Positions 26,035-34,348 of a DNA stretch of 64,000 nt are shown here, in pieces. The notes under the pieces are model-generated. The model was not told where the DNA came from, made no database searches, and worked only from the letters and a program-made list of their open reading frames with translations. This DNA is from Geitlerinema sp. PCC 7407 (GTDB taxonomy: Bacteria > Cyanobacteriota > Cyanobacteriia > PCC-7407): positions 1,538,501 through 1,602,500 of the forward strand of contig NC_019703.1 of the NCBI RefSeq assembly GCF_000317045.1, in the 5' to 3' direction. How positions within the stretch are numbered: position 1 is the stretch's first letter; each line of letters begins with the position of its first letter. The position numbers were made by a program, and so were the translations under genes.

Positions 26035-27824
26035 GGCAGATCGCGGTGTTGGGCATGCCCAACACGGGCAAATCGACCTTTTTTAACCGCCTGACGGGCT
26101 CCCATGCCCACATTGGTAACTGGCCCGGGATTACCATTGACCTGATGATGGCGGAGGTCAACTTGGATGGCGAACCGGTGGCAGTGGTTGATTTACCCGG
26201 CATCTATGACCTGCGGGGTTTTTCTGAAGATGAGGCAGTGGTCCGGCGTTTTTTAGAAAAGGCTCCGCTGGATTTAATATTAATTATTCTCAATACGACT
26301 CAAATTGATCGGCAGCTCATTTTGCCCCTACAGGTGAGGCAACTGGGGCTGCCTGCTGTGGTGCTGCTCAACATGGCTGACGAGGCCCGTCGGTTTGGGG
26401 TGACGGTAGACCCGGAGGCTCTGTCCCAGCGCTTGGGAATGCCGGTGCAGCCGATCAGCGCCAAGTACGGCACTGGCTACCAGAGGGCGATCGCCGCTGT
26501 GACTGCCGCCCTTCAGGAGCTGCAGCCCCCGGTGAAGATCGAGCAGCTAGAGGCCCAGCTCCTGGGCGATCCGCAGCTTGCCGATGAGCTAAAGACCACC
26601 CTGGATGGGGCTGTTCAGATTCCCCTCCGCCTCTCGGATCGGTGGAGCGAGCGGCTCGATCGCATTTTGCTGCACCCGGTGCTGGGCCTGCCGCTGTTTT
26701 TTGGGGCCATGTACCTGGTGTTTCAGGCAATCTATGCCCTGGGTACCCCTCTCCAGGGCTGGCTGGGGAATGCTCTGGACTGGTTCAGGGGGGTTGCCCT
26801 AGAGCCGATTCTGGCCCCCTTGCCCGCTTTCTTCAAAGGATTTTTGCTCGATGGGCTGTATCAGGGCATCGGCACCGTAGCGGCATTTTTGCCGGTGATT
26901 TTTCTGTTTTTTCTCTTCATGGCGATCGTCGAAGACAGTGGCTATCTGTCGCGATCGGCGTTTTTGATGGATGCCCTGATGGAGCGATTGGGCCTAGATG
27001 GTCGCTCCTTTGTGATGGCGCTGATGGGCTTTGGCTGCAATGTCCCCGCGATTTTGGGGACGCGGGTGATGCGATCGCCCGGTCTGCGCATGCTGTCGAT
27101 GCTGATCATTCCCTTTTCGCTCTGCTCAGCTCGGCTCAACGTATTTATGTTTATGGCGACGGCCTTGTTCGCCCCCGAGCAGTCGCCTAGGGTGATTTTT
27201 AGCCTCTATCTGGTGAGTTTTGCCGCAGCCCTGCTGACGGCGGCCCTGTTTAAGGGCAAATTTCCCAGCCGAGAGCCCCTGGTGCTAGAGCTGCCGCCCT
27301 ACCGGTTTCCGACGGTGCGACAAATGTTGATCCGCGCCTGGTGTGAGGTCAAGCACTTTTGGTTTTGGTCGCGGCGGTTCATTATTTTTGGCGTGATTGC
27401 CATCTGGCTGCTAAATAACCTGCCGACGAATGTGCCCACCGCCAGCAGCGAAACCCTAGCAGGACTGATCGGCCAGGCGCTTCAGCCCCTGTTTGCCCCT
27501 CTGGGCATCGATTCCCATCTCACGGTGGCGCTGTTCTTTGGCTTCATCGCCAAAGAAATTGTCCTGGGGGGGCTGGCGGTGATCTACAGTACTGCCGAAG
27601 GGGGCGACTTGGCCAGCGCCTTGGTGCAGCAGCTAGATTGGGTCCAGGCCTACAGTTTTATGCTGTTTACGCTGCTCTATGTGCCCTGCCTATCGACGAT
27701 TGCGGTGCTCAAGAGCGAATCCAAGAGCTTGAAATTTGCCATGCTTTCGGTCGGCTGGTCTCTGGGCTTGGCTTGGCTGGCCAGCTTTGGGTTTTATCAG
27801 GGAGCGCGATTACTGGGGTTTTAG
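26031..27824 (+). CDS. feoB: Ferrous iron transport protein B
   Basis: A 597-residue GTP-dependent Fe(II) permease. The N-terminal G domain has G1 GMPNTGKS (8-15), G3 DLPG and G4 LNMADE. The helical GDI spacer follows, then a membrane part with about eight spans and two Gate motifs; the Cys-containing GFGCNVPAILGTRVM and the later YVPCLSTIAVLKSESKS are visible. It moves ferrous iron across the cytoplasmic membrane. It is shorter than enterobacterial FeoB (about 770) and lacks a C-terminal FeoC-type extension, usual for cyanobacteria. The upstream open frame before 26031 is a shadow within feoA. Confidence 0.95.
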   Translation: MRQIAVLGMPNTGKSTFFNRLTGSHAHIGNWPGITIDLMMAEVNLDGEPVAVVDLPGIYDLRGFSEDEAVVRRFLEKAPLDLILIILNTTQIDRQLILPLQVRQLGLPAVVLLNMADEARRFGVTVDPEALSQRLGMPVQPISAKYGTGYQRAIAAVTAALQELQPPVKIEQLEAQLLGDPQLADELKTTLDGAVQIPLRLSDRWSERLDRILLHPVLGLPLFFGAMYLVFQAIYALGTPLQGWLGNALDWFRGVALEPILAPLPAFFKGFLLDGLYQGIGTVAAFLPVIFLFFLFMAIVEDSGYLSRSAFLMDALMERLGLDGRSFVMALMGFGCNVPAILGTRVMRSPGLRMLSMLIIPFSLCSARLNVFMFMATALFAPEQSPRVIFSLYLVSFAAALLTAALFKGKFPSREPLVLELPPYRFPTVRQMLIRAWCEVKHFWFWSRRFIIFGVIAIWLLNNLPTNVPTASSETLAGLIGQALQPLFAPLGIDSHLTVALFFGFIAKEIVLGGLAVIYSTAEGGDLASALVQQLDWVQAYSFMLFTLLYVPCLSTIAVLKSESKSLKFAMLSVGWSLGLAWLASFGFYQGARLLGF

Positions 27825-28022
27825 CGACGAGACGGGGGGGACCGATGCACCCTCCAAGGTGGCCGAAGCGATCGAGGTCTCCCACAAGACCCAGCAGAAC
27901 ATCACCTTTGCGATGGTGACCAAAGCTGATTTTATTGTGCTGGCCACCTGCTCTCCCCCCCCATGCACTGCTCCCATGGAAATGAGCTGAGTTCAAAATG
28001 CCGTTGCGCCAAAAACTTTGTA

Positions 28023-28037
28023 CACTAACGATTAGTG
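28023..28037 (+). promoter_or_regulatory. Probable MarR autoregulatory operator
   Basis: A perfect inverted repeat CACTAA-CGA-TTAGTG ending 15 bases before the ATG of the marR-type gene. Position and symmetry fit a dimeric winged-helix repressor blocking its own promoter. Confidence 0.6.
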
Positions 28038-28052
28038 CTTGAAGTAGTTTCT

Positions 28053-28544
28053 ATGGCGACCTCTCTACAAACGGGTCAAACGTCTCCGGCAGTCTCTGCT
28101 TTGCCTCACTGGCAAGAGGTGCGCGCCCCCCGTGGGCTGGGCTACCGCATCCGCCTGATGGCCCAGCTAATGACACGGTGCTTTCAAGAAAAGCTCGACC
28201 CCTACGGCCTCACCCCCTTTCACTGGGTGGTGCTCTGCTGCCTCTGGGAGCAGGACGGCCAAGCGACCTCCCAGATTGGCGAAAAGCTCAGCCAGGTGGG
28301 CGGCACTATGACTGGCGTGATCGATCGCATGGAAGAGCGCGGCCTGGTGCGGCGGGAGCGCGATACCCACGATCGCCGCATCTGGCGCATTTGGCTGACC
28401 GATATGGGCCGCGAGATGGAAGCAATTTTGCCCCCCTTTGCCCTACAAGTACGAGAAGTCGCCTTTGCTGGCATCACCGAAGCGGAGCAAAAGCTGGTGT
28501 CGGATGTGGTCGATCGCGCGATCGCCAACTTGATCCGTCCCTAG
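28053..28544 (+). CDS. MarR-family transcriptional regulator
   Basis: A 163-residue winged-helix regulator. After a 25-residue leader come the dimerisation helix YRIRLMAQLMTRCFQEKL, the recognition helix region SQIGEKLSQVGGTMTGVIDRM and the wing GLVRRERDTHDRRIWRIWLT, with the conserved D-x-R-x pattern. It precedes an EmrA/EmrB-type efflux pair, the typical target of EmrR-like MarR proteins, and carries matching inverted-repeat sequence upstream of itself and of the pump genes. Effector unknown; probably a phenolic or hydrophobic compound. ATG at 28053 preferred to a GTG six codons earlier. Confidence 0.9.
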   Translation: MATSLQTGQTSPAVSALPHWQEVRAPRGLGYRIRLMAQLMTRCFQEKLDPYGLTPFHWVVLCCLWEQDGQATSQIGEKLSQVGGTMTGVIDRMEERGLVRRERDTHDRRIWRIWLTDMGREMEAILPPFALQVREVAFAGITEAEQKLVSDVVDRAIANLIRP

Positions 28545-28677
28545 CAAGGGCAGGAATCCCCAGGGCGCGATCGCGCGGCCAATGCACCCCTATCTAGGGT
28601 TCCATCCTGGGCAAAACTCCCTCAGCTCAACGCTTTCCAGCCCATCGTTCTTTTTTTATTGCCCAATTACTACGCAT

Positions 28678-28700
28678 ACTAACCATCTTTACCCTTAGTG
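28678..28700 (+). promoter_or_regulatory. Second candidate MarR site upstream of the efflux genes
   Basis: The half-sites ACTAA (28678-28682) and TTAGTG (28695-28700) repeat those of the operator at 28023-28037, but 12 bases apart instead of 3. It lies 17 bases before the ATG of the HlyD-type gene. Confidence 0.35.
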
Positions 28701-28716
28701 AATCGAAACCGCAGTT

Positions 28717-30099
28717 ATGGCCAACCCAGCATTCACCCCTGATCACCGCCAAAACGGCCAGCGAGCTGACAGCTTGGCGACCTCGACTCAGTCACCCGCG
28801 GTCGAATCGGCTCCGCCGGATACCTCTCAGGATGTCGCTCTGGCAGACGCCTCAGAACCATCGACCAAGCCGCCCAAGCGCCGCCCGTCGGCGCTCCTCT
28901 TGGTGGTCGCGGGTGTAGGGCTGATCGCCGGGAGCGTTTTTGGCAGCCGCTGGTGGGCCTACGCCTCCACCCACGAGGAGACCGACAATGCCCAACTCCA
29001 GGGCCACGTTTACCAAATCAGCAGCCGCGTCCCTGGCAAGGTGGCGCAGGTAGCCGTAGAAGACAATCAGCCGGTGGCTGCTGGAGATCTGCTGGTGCAG
29101 CTGGATGCCAGCGACTACGATCTCGCGGTGAAGCAGGCCCAGGCCGCTCTCGCGGCGGCCCAGAAGCAGGCCGAGGCGGCCAAAGCATCTATTTCCCAGG
29201 CGGATACCAGTTCCCAGGCTCAGGTGACCAGTGCCCAGGGCGGGATCACTGGCGCATCGGCGGCGATCGCCGATGCCCAGGCTGCCCTAGAGGTTGCCCG
29301 CGCCGGGGTGCCCGTCGCCCAGGCCCAGCTTGCCCAAGCCGAGGCCACCCTACAAAAAGCCACCACTGACTACCAGCGCTACCAGGGCCTCTACGCCCAG
29401 GGGGCCATCTCGGCCCAAGACCGCGACGCTGCCAAACAGGCCTACGACATCGCCCAGGCCCAGCGCCAATCGGCCCAGCAGCAGGTGACCCAGGCCCAGG
29501 CAAAAGTCACCCAAGCCCAGGAAGGGGTGGCCCAGGCCCAGGCCCAGCTACAAACCAGTCGGGGGAGCCTGCAACAGGCCCAGGCCAGCGGCGTACAAAC
29601 AACCGTCAACCGCAGCCAGTTTGAAGCGGCCCAGGCCAAGATCGCTGAGGCCGAGGCCAGCCTGAAACAGGCCCAGCTTCAGCTCAGCTATACCGCCATT
29701 CAGGCTCCTGCCGCTGGCGTTGTGGGCCACAAGACCGTGGAAGTGGGCCAGCAGGTACAGCCCGGTCAGCCCCTAATGGCCGTGGTCGGCACCGATCTCT
29801 GGATCGAGGCCAACTTCAAAGAAACCCAGATTGCCCACATGCGCCCCGGTGAACCGGTCGAGATTACCGTCGATGCCCTGCCCGGTCATACTTTCAAGGG
29901 TCAGGTCGAAAGTCTGTCTCCGGCGTCGGGCGCGCAATTTGCTCTGTTGCCCCCCGACAATGCCACCGGCAACTTCACCAAGGTCGTGCAGCGCATTCCG
30001 GTCAAAATTAGCCTCGATTTGGCGAGCGTGAATGGGTTTGAGGACTGGCTGGCGCCGGGACTGTCGGCGACGGTGAGCGTGGATACGGCGCAGGAGTAG
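28717..30099 (+). CDS. HlyD/EmrA-type membrane fusion protein
   Basis: A 460-residue periplasmic adaptor. A polar N-terminal tail (1-55) precedes one membrane span (about 62-80, LLVVAGVGLIAGSVFG). Then comes the lipoyl-like half VYQISSRVPGKVAQVAVEDNQPV, a long Ala/Gln-rich coiled coil (about 130-310) and the second lipoyl half with LSYTAIQAPAAGVVG and a beta-barrel with LWIEANFKETQI. It links the inner-membrane MFS pump encoded next to an outer-membrane channel. The Gln/Ala coiled coil is unusually long compared with E. coli EmrA. ATG at 28717. Confidence 0.92.
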   Translation: MANPAFTPDHRQNGQRADSLATSTQSPAVESAPPDTSQDVALADASEPSTKPPKRRPSALLLVVAGVGLIAGSVFGSRWWAYASTHEETDNAQLQGHVYQISSRVPGKVAQVAVEDNQPVAAGDLLVQLDASDYDLAVKQAQAALAAAQKQAEAAKASISQADTSSQAQVTSAQGGITGASAAIADAQAALEVARAGVPVAQAQLAQAEATLQKATTDYQRYQGLYAQGAISAQDRDAAKQAYDIAQAQRQSAQQQVTQAQAKVTQAQEGVAQAQAQLQTSRGSLQQAQASGVQTTVNRSQFEAAQAKIAEAEASLKQAQLQLSYTAIQAPAAGVVGHKTVEVGQQVQPGQPLMAVVGTDLWIEANFKETQIAHMRPGEPVEITVDALPGHTFKGQVESLSPASGAQFALLPPDNATGNFTKVVQRIPVKISLDLASVNGFEDWLAPGLSATVSVDTAQE

Positions 30100-30102
30100 G
30101 GG

Positions 30103-30144
30103 TTGAGTTTTAGTGCTGAGTTTTGAGTGCTGAGTTTTGAGGGG
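30103..30144. repeat. Three 14-base direct repeats between the efflux genes
   Basis: Units at 30103-30116, 30117-30130 and 30131-30144 are near-identical, of the form TGAGTTTTGAGTGC. They lie directly after the stop of the adaptor gene. A further run of TTCAAG motifs follows to about 30200. Function unknown. Confidence 0.7.
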
Positions 30145-30231
30145 CTGATAGAGCCGCTGAATTCAAGATTCACATCAAAGTTCAAGCCAAGATTCAAGCC
30201 GATTTTCACCACCCTATCCATCTTTCATTTC

Positions 30232-31824
30232 ATGGCATCAGCAACGACTAAATCTTCTTTGTCCCAAAAACGCCCTGTGCCCGCTAGCTGGCTGAAATGG
30301 GCGATCGCCCTCACGGCTTCCCTGGGGGCGATGCTGGAGGTGATCGACACCAGCATCGTCAACGTGGCGCTGACGGACATGCAAGCCAGCGTGGGAGCGA
30401 CCATCAGCGAGATTGGCTGGGTAGTGACGGGCTACGCGATCGCCAATGTGATCATCATTCCCCTCACCGCCTGGCTGGGGGAGGCCTTTGGCAAAAAGCG
30501 GTACTTCGTGTTTTCGCTGGTGGGCTTTGTGGTGGCCTCGGTGCTGTGCGGGCTGGCGGCCAATCTGTCGGCGCTGGTCGCTTCGCGAGTCTTGCAGGGC
30601 CTGCTGGGGGGCGGCCTGCTGGCCAAGGCCCAGTCGATTTTGTTTGAAACCTTTCCCCCTGAGGAGCAGGGGGTGGCCCAGGCGGTGTTTGGGGTGGGGG
30701 TGATCGCGGGGCCGGCCATTGGCCCGACCCTCGGCGGCTACCTCACCGATGCTCTGGGCTGGCGCTGGATTTTCTTTATTAATGTGCCGGTGGGGATTGT
30801 GGCGGTGCTGATGGCGGTGATCTTTTTGCCCGCCGACGATCTGCGGCCCGATCGCCCCATTCCCAGGGTGGACTGGTGGGGAATTGCGCTGCTGACGATC
30901 GCCCTCGGCAGCCTACAAACTTTTCTAGAAGAAGGGGAGCAGGACGGCTGGTTTGAGTCCCACACCATTACTCTGCTGGCCGTTTCCGCCATCGTTGGGT
31001 TGCTACTGTTTATCTGGCGAGAGCTGTCTACGGACCAGCCAGCGGTGGATCTGCGGGTGCTGCGGCACCGTTCCCTGGCGGCGGGCAGCGTGTATTCGGC
31101 GGTGGTGGGTATGGGCCTGTACGGCACCCTGTTTGTGATTCCTATCTATGCCCAGACAGTGCTCAACTACACGGCCCAGCAGACCGGCCTGCTGATCATG
31201 CCGGGGGCGCTGGCCTCCGCCGTCACCATGGTGGTGATGGGCAAGGTGTCGGGCAAGGTCGATGGCCGGGTGCTGATTGCCGGGGGCAGCATTTTCATTG
31301 CTGTGATCATGTTCAATCTGGCCGATCTCAACCCCAACACCGGCAGCGATGCGCTCTTTTGGCCGCTGCTCTGGCGCGGGGTCAGCGTGGTGATGATGTT
31401 TTTGCCCCTTAGTCTGGTGACCCTGGGACCGCTGCCCAAGCAGGACATCCCGGCGGGGTCGGGCTTTTATAACCTCACCCGGCAGCTGGGGGGCAGCATT
31501 GGCATTGCTCTGCTGGCGACGGTGCTCGATCGCCGCCACGCGTTCCACCGCGCGGTGCTGGTGGAGCATGTCTCTCCCTACGATTTGCAAACCCAGGAGC
31601 GGATCAATGCTCTGATGGGTGCTATGCAAAGCCAGGGGGCTGATGCCGCCACGGCCCACCAGCAGGCGCTGGCGCTGCTCGACCAAACCCTGGAGGGGCA
31701 GGCTATGCTGCTGGCCTTTGAGGATTTGTTTTGGGTGGTGGGGCTCATTTTCTTGGTGACGCTGCCGCTGCTGTTTTTGCTGGGCAAGGGGGGCGATCGC
31801 TCGGTGTCTGTGGGGGGCCACTAG
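30232..31824 (+). CDS. DHA2-family MFS drug exporter (EmrB type)
   Basis: A 530-residue 14-span proton-driven exporter. The family motif in helix 1, LEVIDTSIVNVAL, and motif A-like GWVVTGYAIANVIIIPLTAWLGEAFGKKR are present, as is motif C GVGVIAGPAIGPTLGGYL in helix 5. It should pair with the upstream adaptor to pump hydrophobic compounds out through both membranes. The ATG at 30232 is preferred; the longer frame would add 35 residues read from the repeat-containing spacer. The 132-base spacer is long for an operon but no terminator is visible in it. Confidence 0.92.
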   Translation: MASATTKSSLSQKRPVPASWLKWAIALTASLGAMLEVIDTSIVNVALTDMQASVGATISEIGWVVTGYAIANVIIIPLTAWLGEAFGKKRYFVFSLVGFVVASVLCGLAANLSALVASRVLQGLLGGGLLAKAQSILFETFPPEEQGVAQAVFGVGVIAGPAIGPTLGGYLTDALGWRWIFFINVPVGIVAVLMAVIFLPADDLRPDRPIPRVDWWGIALLTIALGSLQTFLEEGEQDGWFESHTITLLAVSAIVGLLLFIWRELSTDQPAVDLRVLRHRSLAAGSVYSAVVGMGLYGTLFVIPIYAQTVLNYTAQQTGLLIMPGALASAVTMVVMGKVSGKVDGRVLIAGGSIFIAVIMFNLADLNPNTGSDALFWPLLWRGVSVVMMFLPLSLVTLGPLPKQDIPAGSGFYNLTRQLGGSIGIALLATVLDRRHAFHRAVLVEHVSPYDLQTQERINALMGAMQSQGADAATAHQQALALLDQTLEGQAMLLAFEDLFWVVGLIFLVTLPLLFLLGKGGDRSVSVGGH

Positions 31825-31967
31825 AACAGGACTGATTGCGCCCAGCTCCCAGTCAGTCACCTTCATAGTCTGCGGTGGAGATCTCGCAGATTAAAAACAA
31901 GGCTCAGGTCACGCCCGATGGGATACTAGGGGTCACGAAGAAGCCGTCACCGTTCGAAGCAACGCCC

Positions 31968-33185
31968 GTGCTACCGACAGATCTGCTGATTCATCGCTAT
32001 AGCGGCGAAGAAATCCTGCCCAAACGCCTCAAGCTTGACAAAGCGAGTCTCAGCTTGGCTGAAGAGGTGATTGAGATTTTTGTGGCCTGTCGCGGCCAAT
32101 CCCAGGGACACCTCGATCGCCAGCTCCAAGATCTCGAGGGAGACAGCCCGGACTATCGGGTCAAGCGGGGTCTGGCGCATCTACTGCGCAGCAGCTTCTG
32201 CGAATTCGAAATCATTAGCCCGCTGGAGCCCCAGGCTTTGCGGCACCGGGTGTTTTCGGCGGCGGCCCGCGGGGTGCTGAGCCCCCAAGCAACAGAGCTG
32301 ACGCTGGAGATGCTGGCGATCGCCCTCAGCCAGGAGCTCGATCGCGAAGTTTTGCCCAGCCACATTCAGGCTGGCCTCTACGCCGACCTGCCCGAAAACC
32401 GCATTCTCACTCAGTTTGACGCCCCCACCCCCGAGGCGCTGCTCCACCGCTACAACCTCTCCCAGGTCCAGGGCATCTTTTACAAGGCCACGGACTTGGT
32501 GATCAACGCCCACCGCAACGATCCGGGCGAGTACAAGCTCCTGTTTCGCTACCTGAAGCTATTTCAGCTCATGGCCTACATCGAGGGCGAGGCCGACCAG
32601 GGCTTCACCATCACCATCGACGGCCCCACCAGCCTGTTCAAGCCCAGCACGCGCTACGGACTGGCGATCGCCAAACTCGTGCCCGCCCTGCTCCACGTCA
32701 CCCGCTGGAGCCTCACCGCCAACCTGCGTATCCGCGACTCCTACAGCGACACCGTCAAGGCCAAGCGCTTTGCCCTCGACTCCGACTGCGGCCTGGTCAC
32801 CCACTACCCCCCCGGCAAGACCTACGACAGCATGATCGAGGAATCCTTTGTCAATCGCTGGGACAGCCTAAAGACCGAGTGGCGGCTGGAGCGAGAAGTT
32901 GACCTGATTCCGATTCCTGGCAGCGTGATGATTCCGGACTTTCGGCTGGTGCACCCCGACGGGCGATCGCTCCTATTGGAGATCGTCGGCTACTGGCGGC
33001 CCGACTACCTGCGCAAAAAATTTTCCCAGGTGCGCCAGTCTGGCCGCGATGACCTGATCCTCGCCATCTCCGAGCGCCTCAACCTGGAAAAAGCGGGTGT
33101 CAACGTCGATCAGGTCCCCGCCCGCATTGTGTGGTTCAAAGACAAGCTCTCGCCCAAAGCCGTCCTTCAGGCGATCGATCCCTAG
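31968..33185 (+). CDS. DUF790 (Bax1-like) nuclease family protein
   Basis: A 405-residue protein from the GTG at 31968, giving the family-typical MLPTDLLIHRYSGEEILPK start; an upstream GTG at 31875 would add 31 unconserved residues. The C-terminal domain has MIPDFRLVHPDG then LLLEIVGYWRPDYLRKK, which fits a PD-(D/E)xK-like nuclease core. In archaea DUF790 is Bax1, a nuclease partner of the XPB repair helicase. No XPB-type helicase gene is in this window. The middle contains YNLSQVQGIFYKA and LFRYLKLFQLM, also typical. DNA repair role is inferred from the family. Confidence 0.82.
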   Translation: MLPTDLLIHRYSGEEILPKRLKLDKASLSLAEEVIEIFVACRGQSQGHLDRQLQDLEGDSPDYRVKRGLAHLLRSSFCEFEIISPLEPQALRHRVFSAAARGVLSPQATELTLEMLAIALSQELDREVLPSHIQAGLYADLPENRILTQFDAPTPEALLHRYNLSQVQGIFYKATDLVINAHRNDPGEYKLLFRYLKLFQLMAYIEGEADQGFTITIDGPTSLFKPSTRYGLAIAKLVPALLHVTRWSLTANLRIRDSYSDTVKAKRFALDSDCGLVTHYPPGKTYDSMIEESFVNRWDSLKTEWRLEREVDLIPIPGSVMIPDFRLVHPDGRSLLLEIVGYWRPDYLRKKFSQVRQSGRDDLILAISERLNLEKAGVNVDQVPARIVWFKDKLSPKAVLQAIDP

Positions 33186-33352
33186 CCTCGGCGATCGCCC
33201 GAGCGAACTCTCTCCTGCGACGCAGGTAGCCAATCCAGGCCCGATCTAGGCTTAAACCATTGCGGCTGGGCTCCCCCATCGCATCATCTGCGGGGACGCC
33301 CAGCACCTGACTGGCTGACAGGCTGGATTGACCACCACACAGGAAAAGCCCC

Positions 33353-34045
33353 ATGTTTTTTCATAAAAAAGAAGCTATTCACACCGTCAACGTGAATGAA
33401 GCTGACCCCCGCTTCGGGCAGCTTCTGCTAGAGCAGTTTGGCGGCGCGACCGGAGAGCTCTCCGCTGCCCTCCAGTATTGGGTGCAGTCCTTTCATACCG
33501 AGAACCCCGGTATTCGGGACATGCTCCAAGACATCGCCGTCGAAGAATTTGGCCACCTAGAGATGGTCGGCAAAATGATCGAGGCTCACACCAAGAACGT
33601 TGATCAGACCGACGCCTTCAAGAGCAGCCTGTTTGCGGTGCGCGGCATGGGCCCCCACTTCCTCGACAGCCAGGGCAACGCCTGGACCGCCAACTACCTC
33701 AACGAAGGCGGCGACGTGGTGCGAGACCTGCGGGCAGACATCGCCGCTGAGGCGGGCGCTCGCCAAACCTACGAGCAGCTGATCAAGCTCGCGCCGGACG
33801 AGGGCAGCAAGCAGACCCTGGTGCACCTGCTCACCCGCGAGATCTCTCACACCAAGATGTTCATGGAAGCACTGAATTCTCTGGGCAAACTGGACGATCC
33901 GTTCTTCGGCAATGTCCAGCCCGACGAGACCGTGGACATCTACTACAATCTGTCCTCCAACGGCGCCACGGACGAGCGCGGCCCCTGGAACTCAGAGCCC
34001 AACTTCCGCTACATCGCCGACCCGGTGGCAGAGCACGCCAATTGA
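33353..34045 (+). CDS. Manganese catalase
   Basis: A 230-residue non-haem catalase of the ferritin-like four-helix type, splitting hydrogen peroxide in the cytosol. Dimanganese ligands line up with the family: Glu35 (GELSAALQYW), Glu65 and His68 (EEFGHLEM), Glu133 (AAEAGAR) and His166 (REISHTKMF). The spacing from Glu133 to His166 is the same 33 residues as in characterised enzymes. AGGA lies upstream of the ATG at 33353. It is shorter than the 266-residue Lactobacillus type, common in cyanobacteria. Followed by its own terminator, so transcribed alone. Confidence 0.93.
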   Translation: MFFHKKEAIHTVNVNEADPRFGQLLLEQFGGATGELSAALQYWVQSFHTENPGIRDMLQDIAVEEFGHLEMVGKMIEAHTKNVDQTDAFKSSLFAVRGMGPHFLDSQGNAWTANYLNEGGDVVRDLRADIAAEAGARQTYEQLIKLAPDEGSKQTLVHLLTREISHTKMFMEALNSLGKLDDPFFGNVQPDETVDIYYNLSSNGATDERGPWNSEPNFRYIADPVAEHAN

Positions 34046-34081
34046 CGTCCGGCTCCCAGTTTCTCAAGTTCGAAGGGCACT

Positions 34082-34126
34082 CTCCCCGCCAATCGCGTTC
34101 CGGGTACGCAGGCGGGGAGTTTTTTG
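34082..34126 (+). terminator. Terminator of the manganese catalase gene
   Basis: A 9-base perfect GC-rich stem (34082-34090 with 34111-34119) and a run of seven T straight after. 37 bases beyond the stop. Confidence 0.85.
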
Positions 34127-34348
34127 TCTGCTGGCCTTGTCAAATAGAGTTTTGGGCAACTACGCAGGCCCATTCGGCAAGGTACGCTGGATCCAGATCT
34201 TTCGCCCCCAGAGCGGGGCCTAGAATCTGCATAGTATTGATCTTCAGGCGCTCTGACGGACTGCGCTGGCCTTGGGGTGACCCTGAGGCAGTTGCTCCGA
34301 TTGGCAGCAGAGCGCCTCCACCGTCGCTATATCCGGGTTGCTGGTTCT

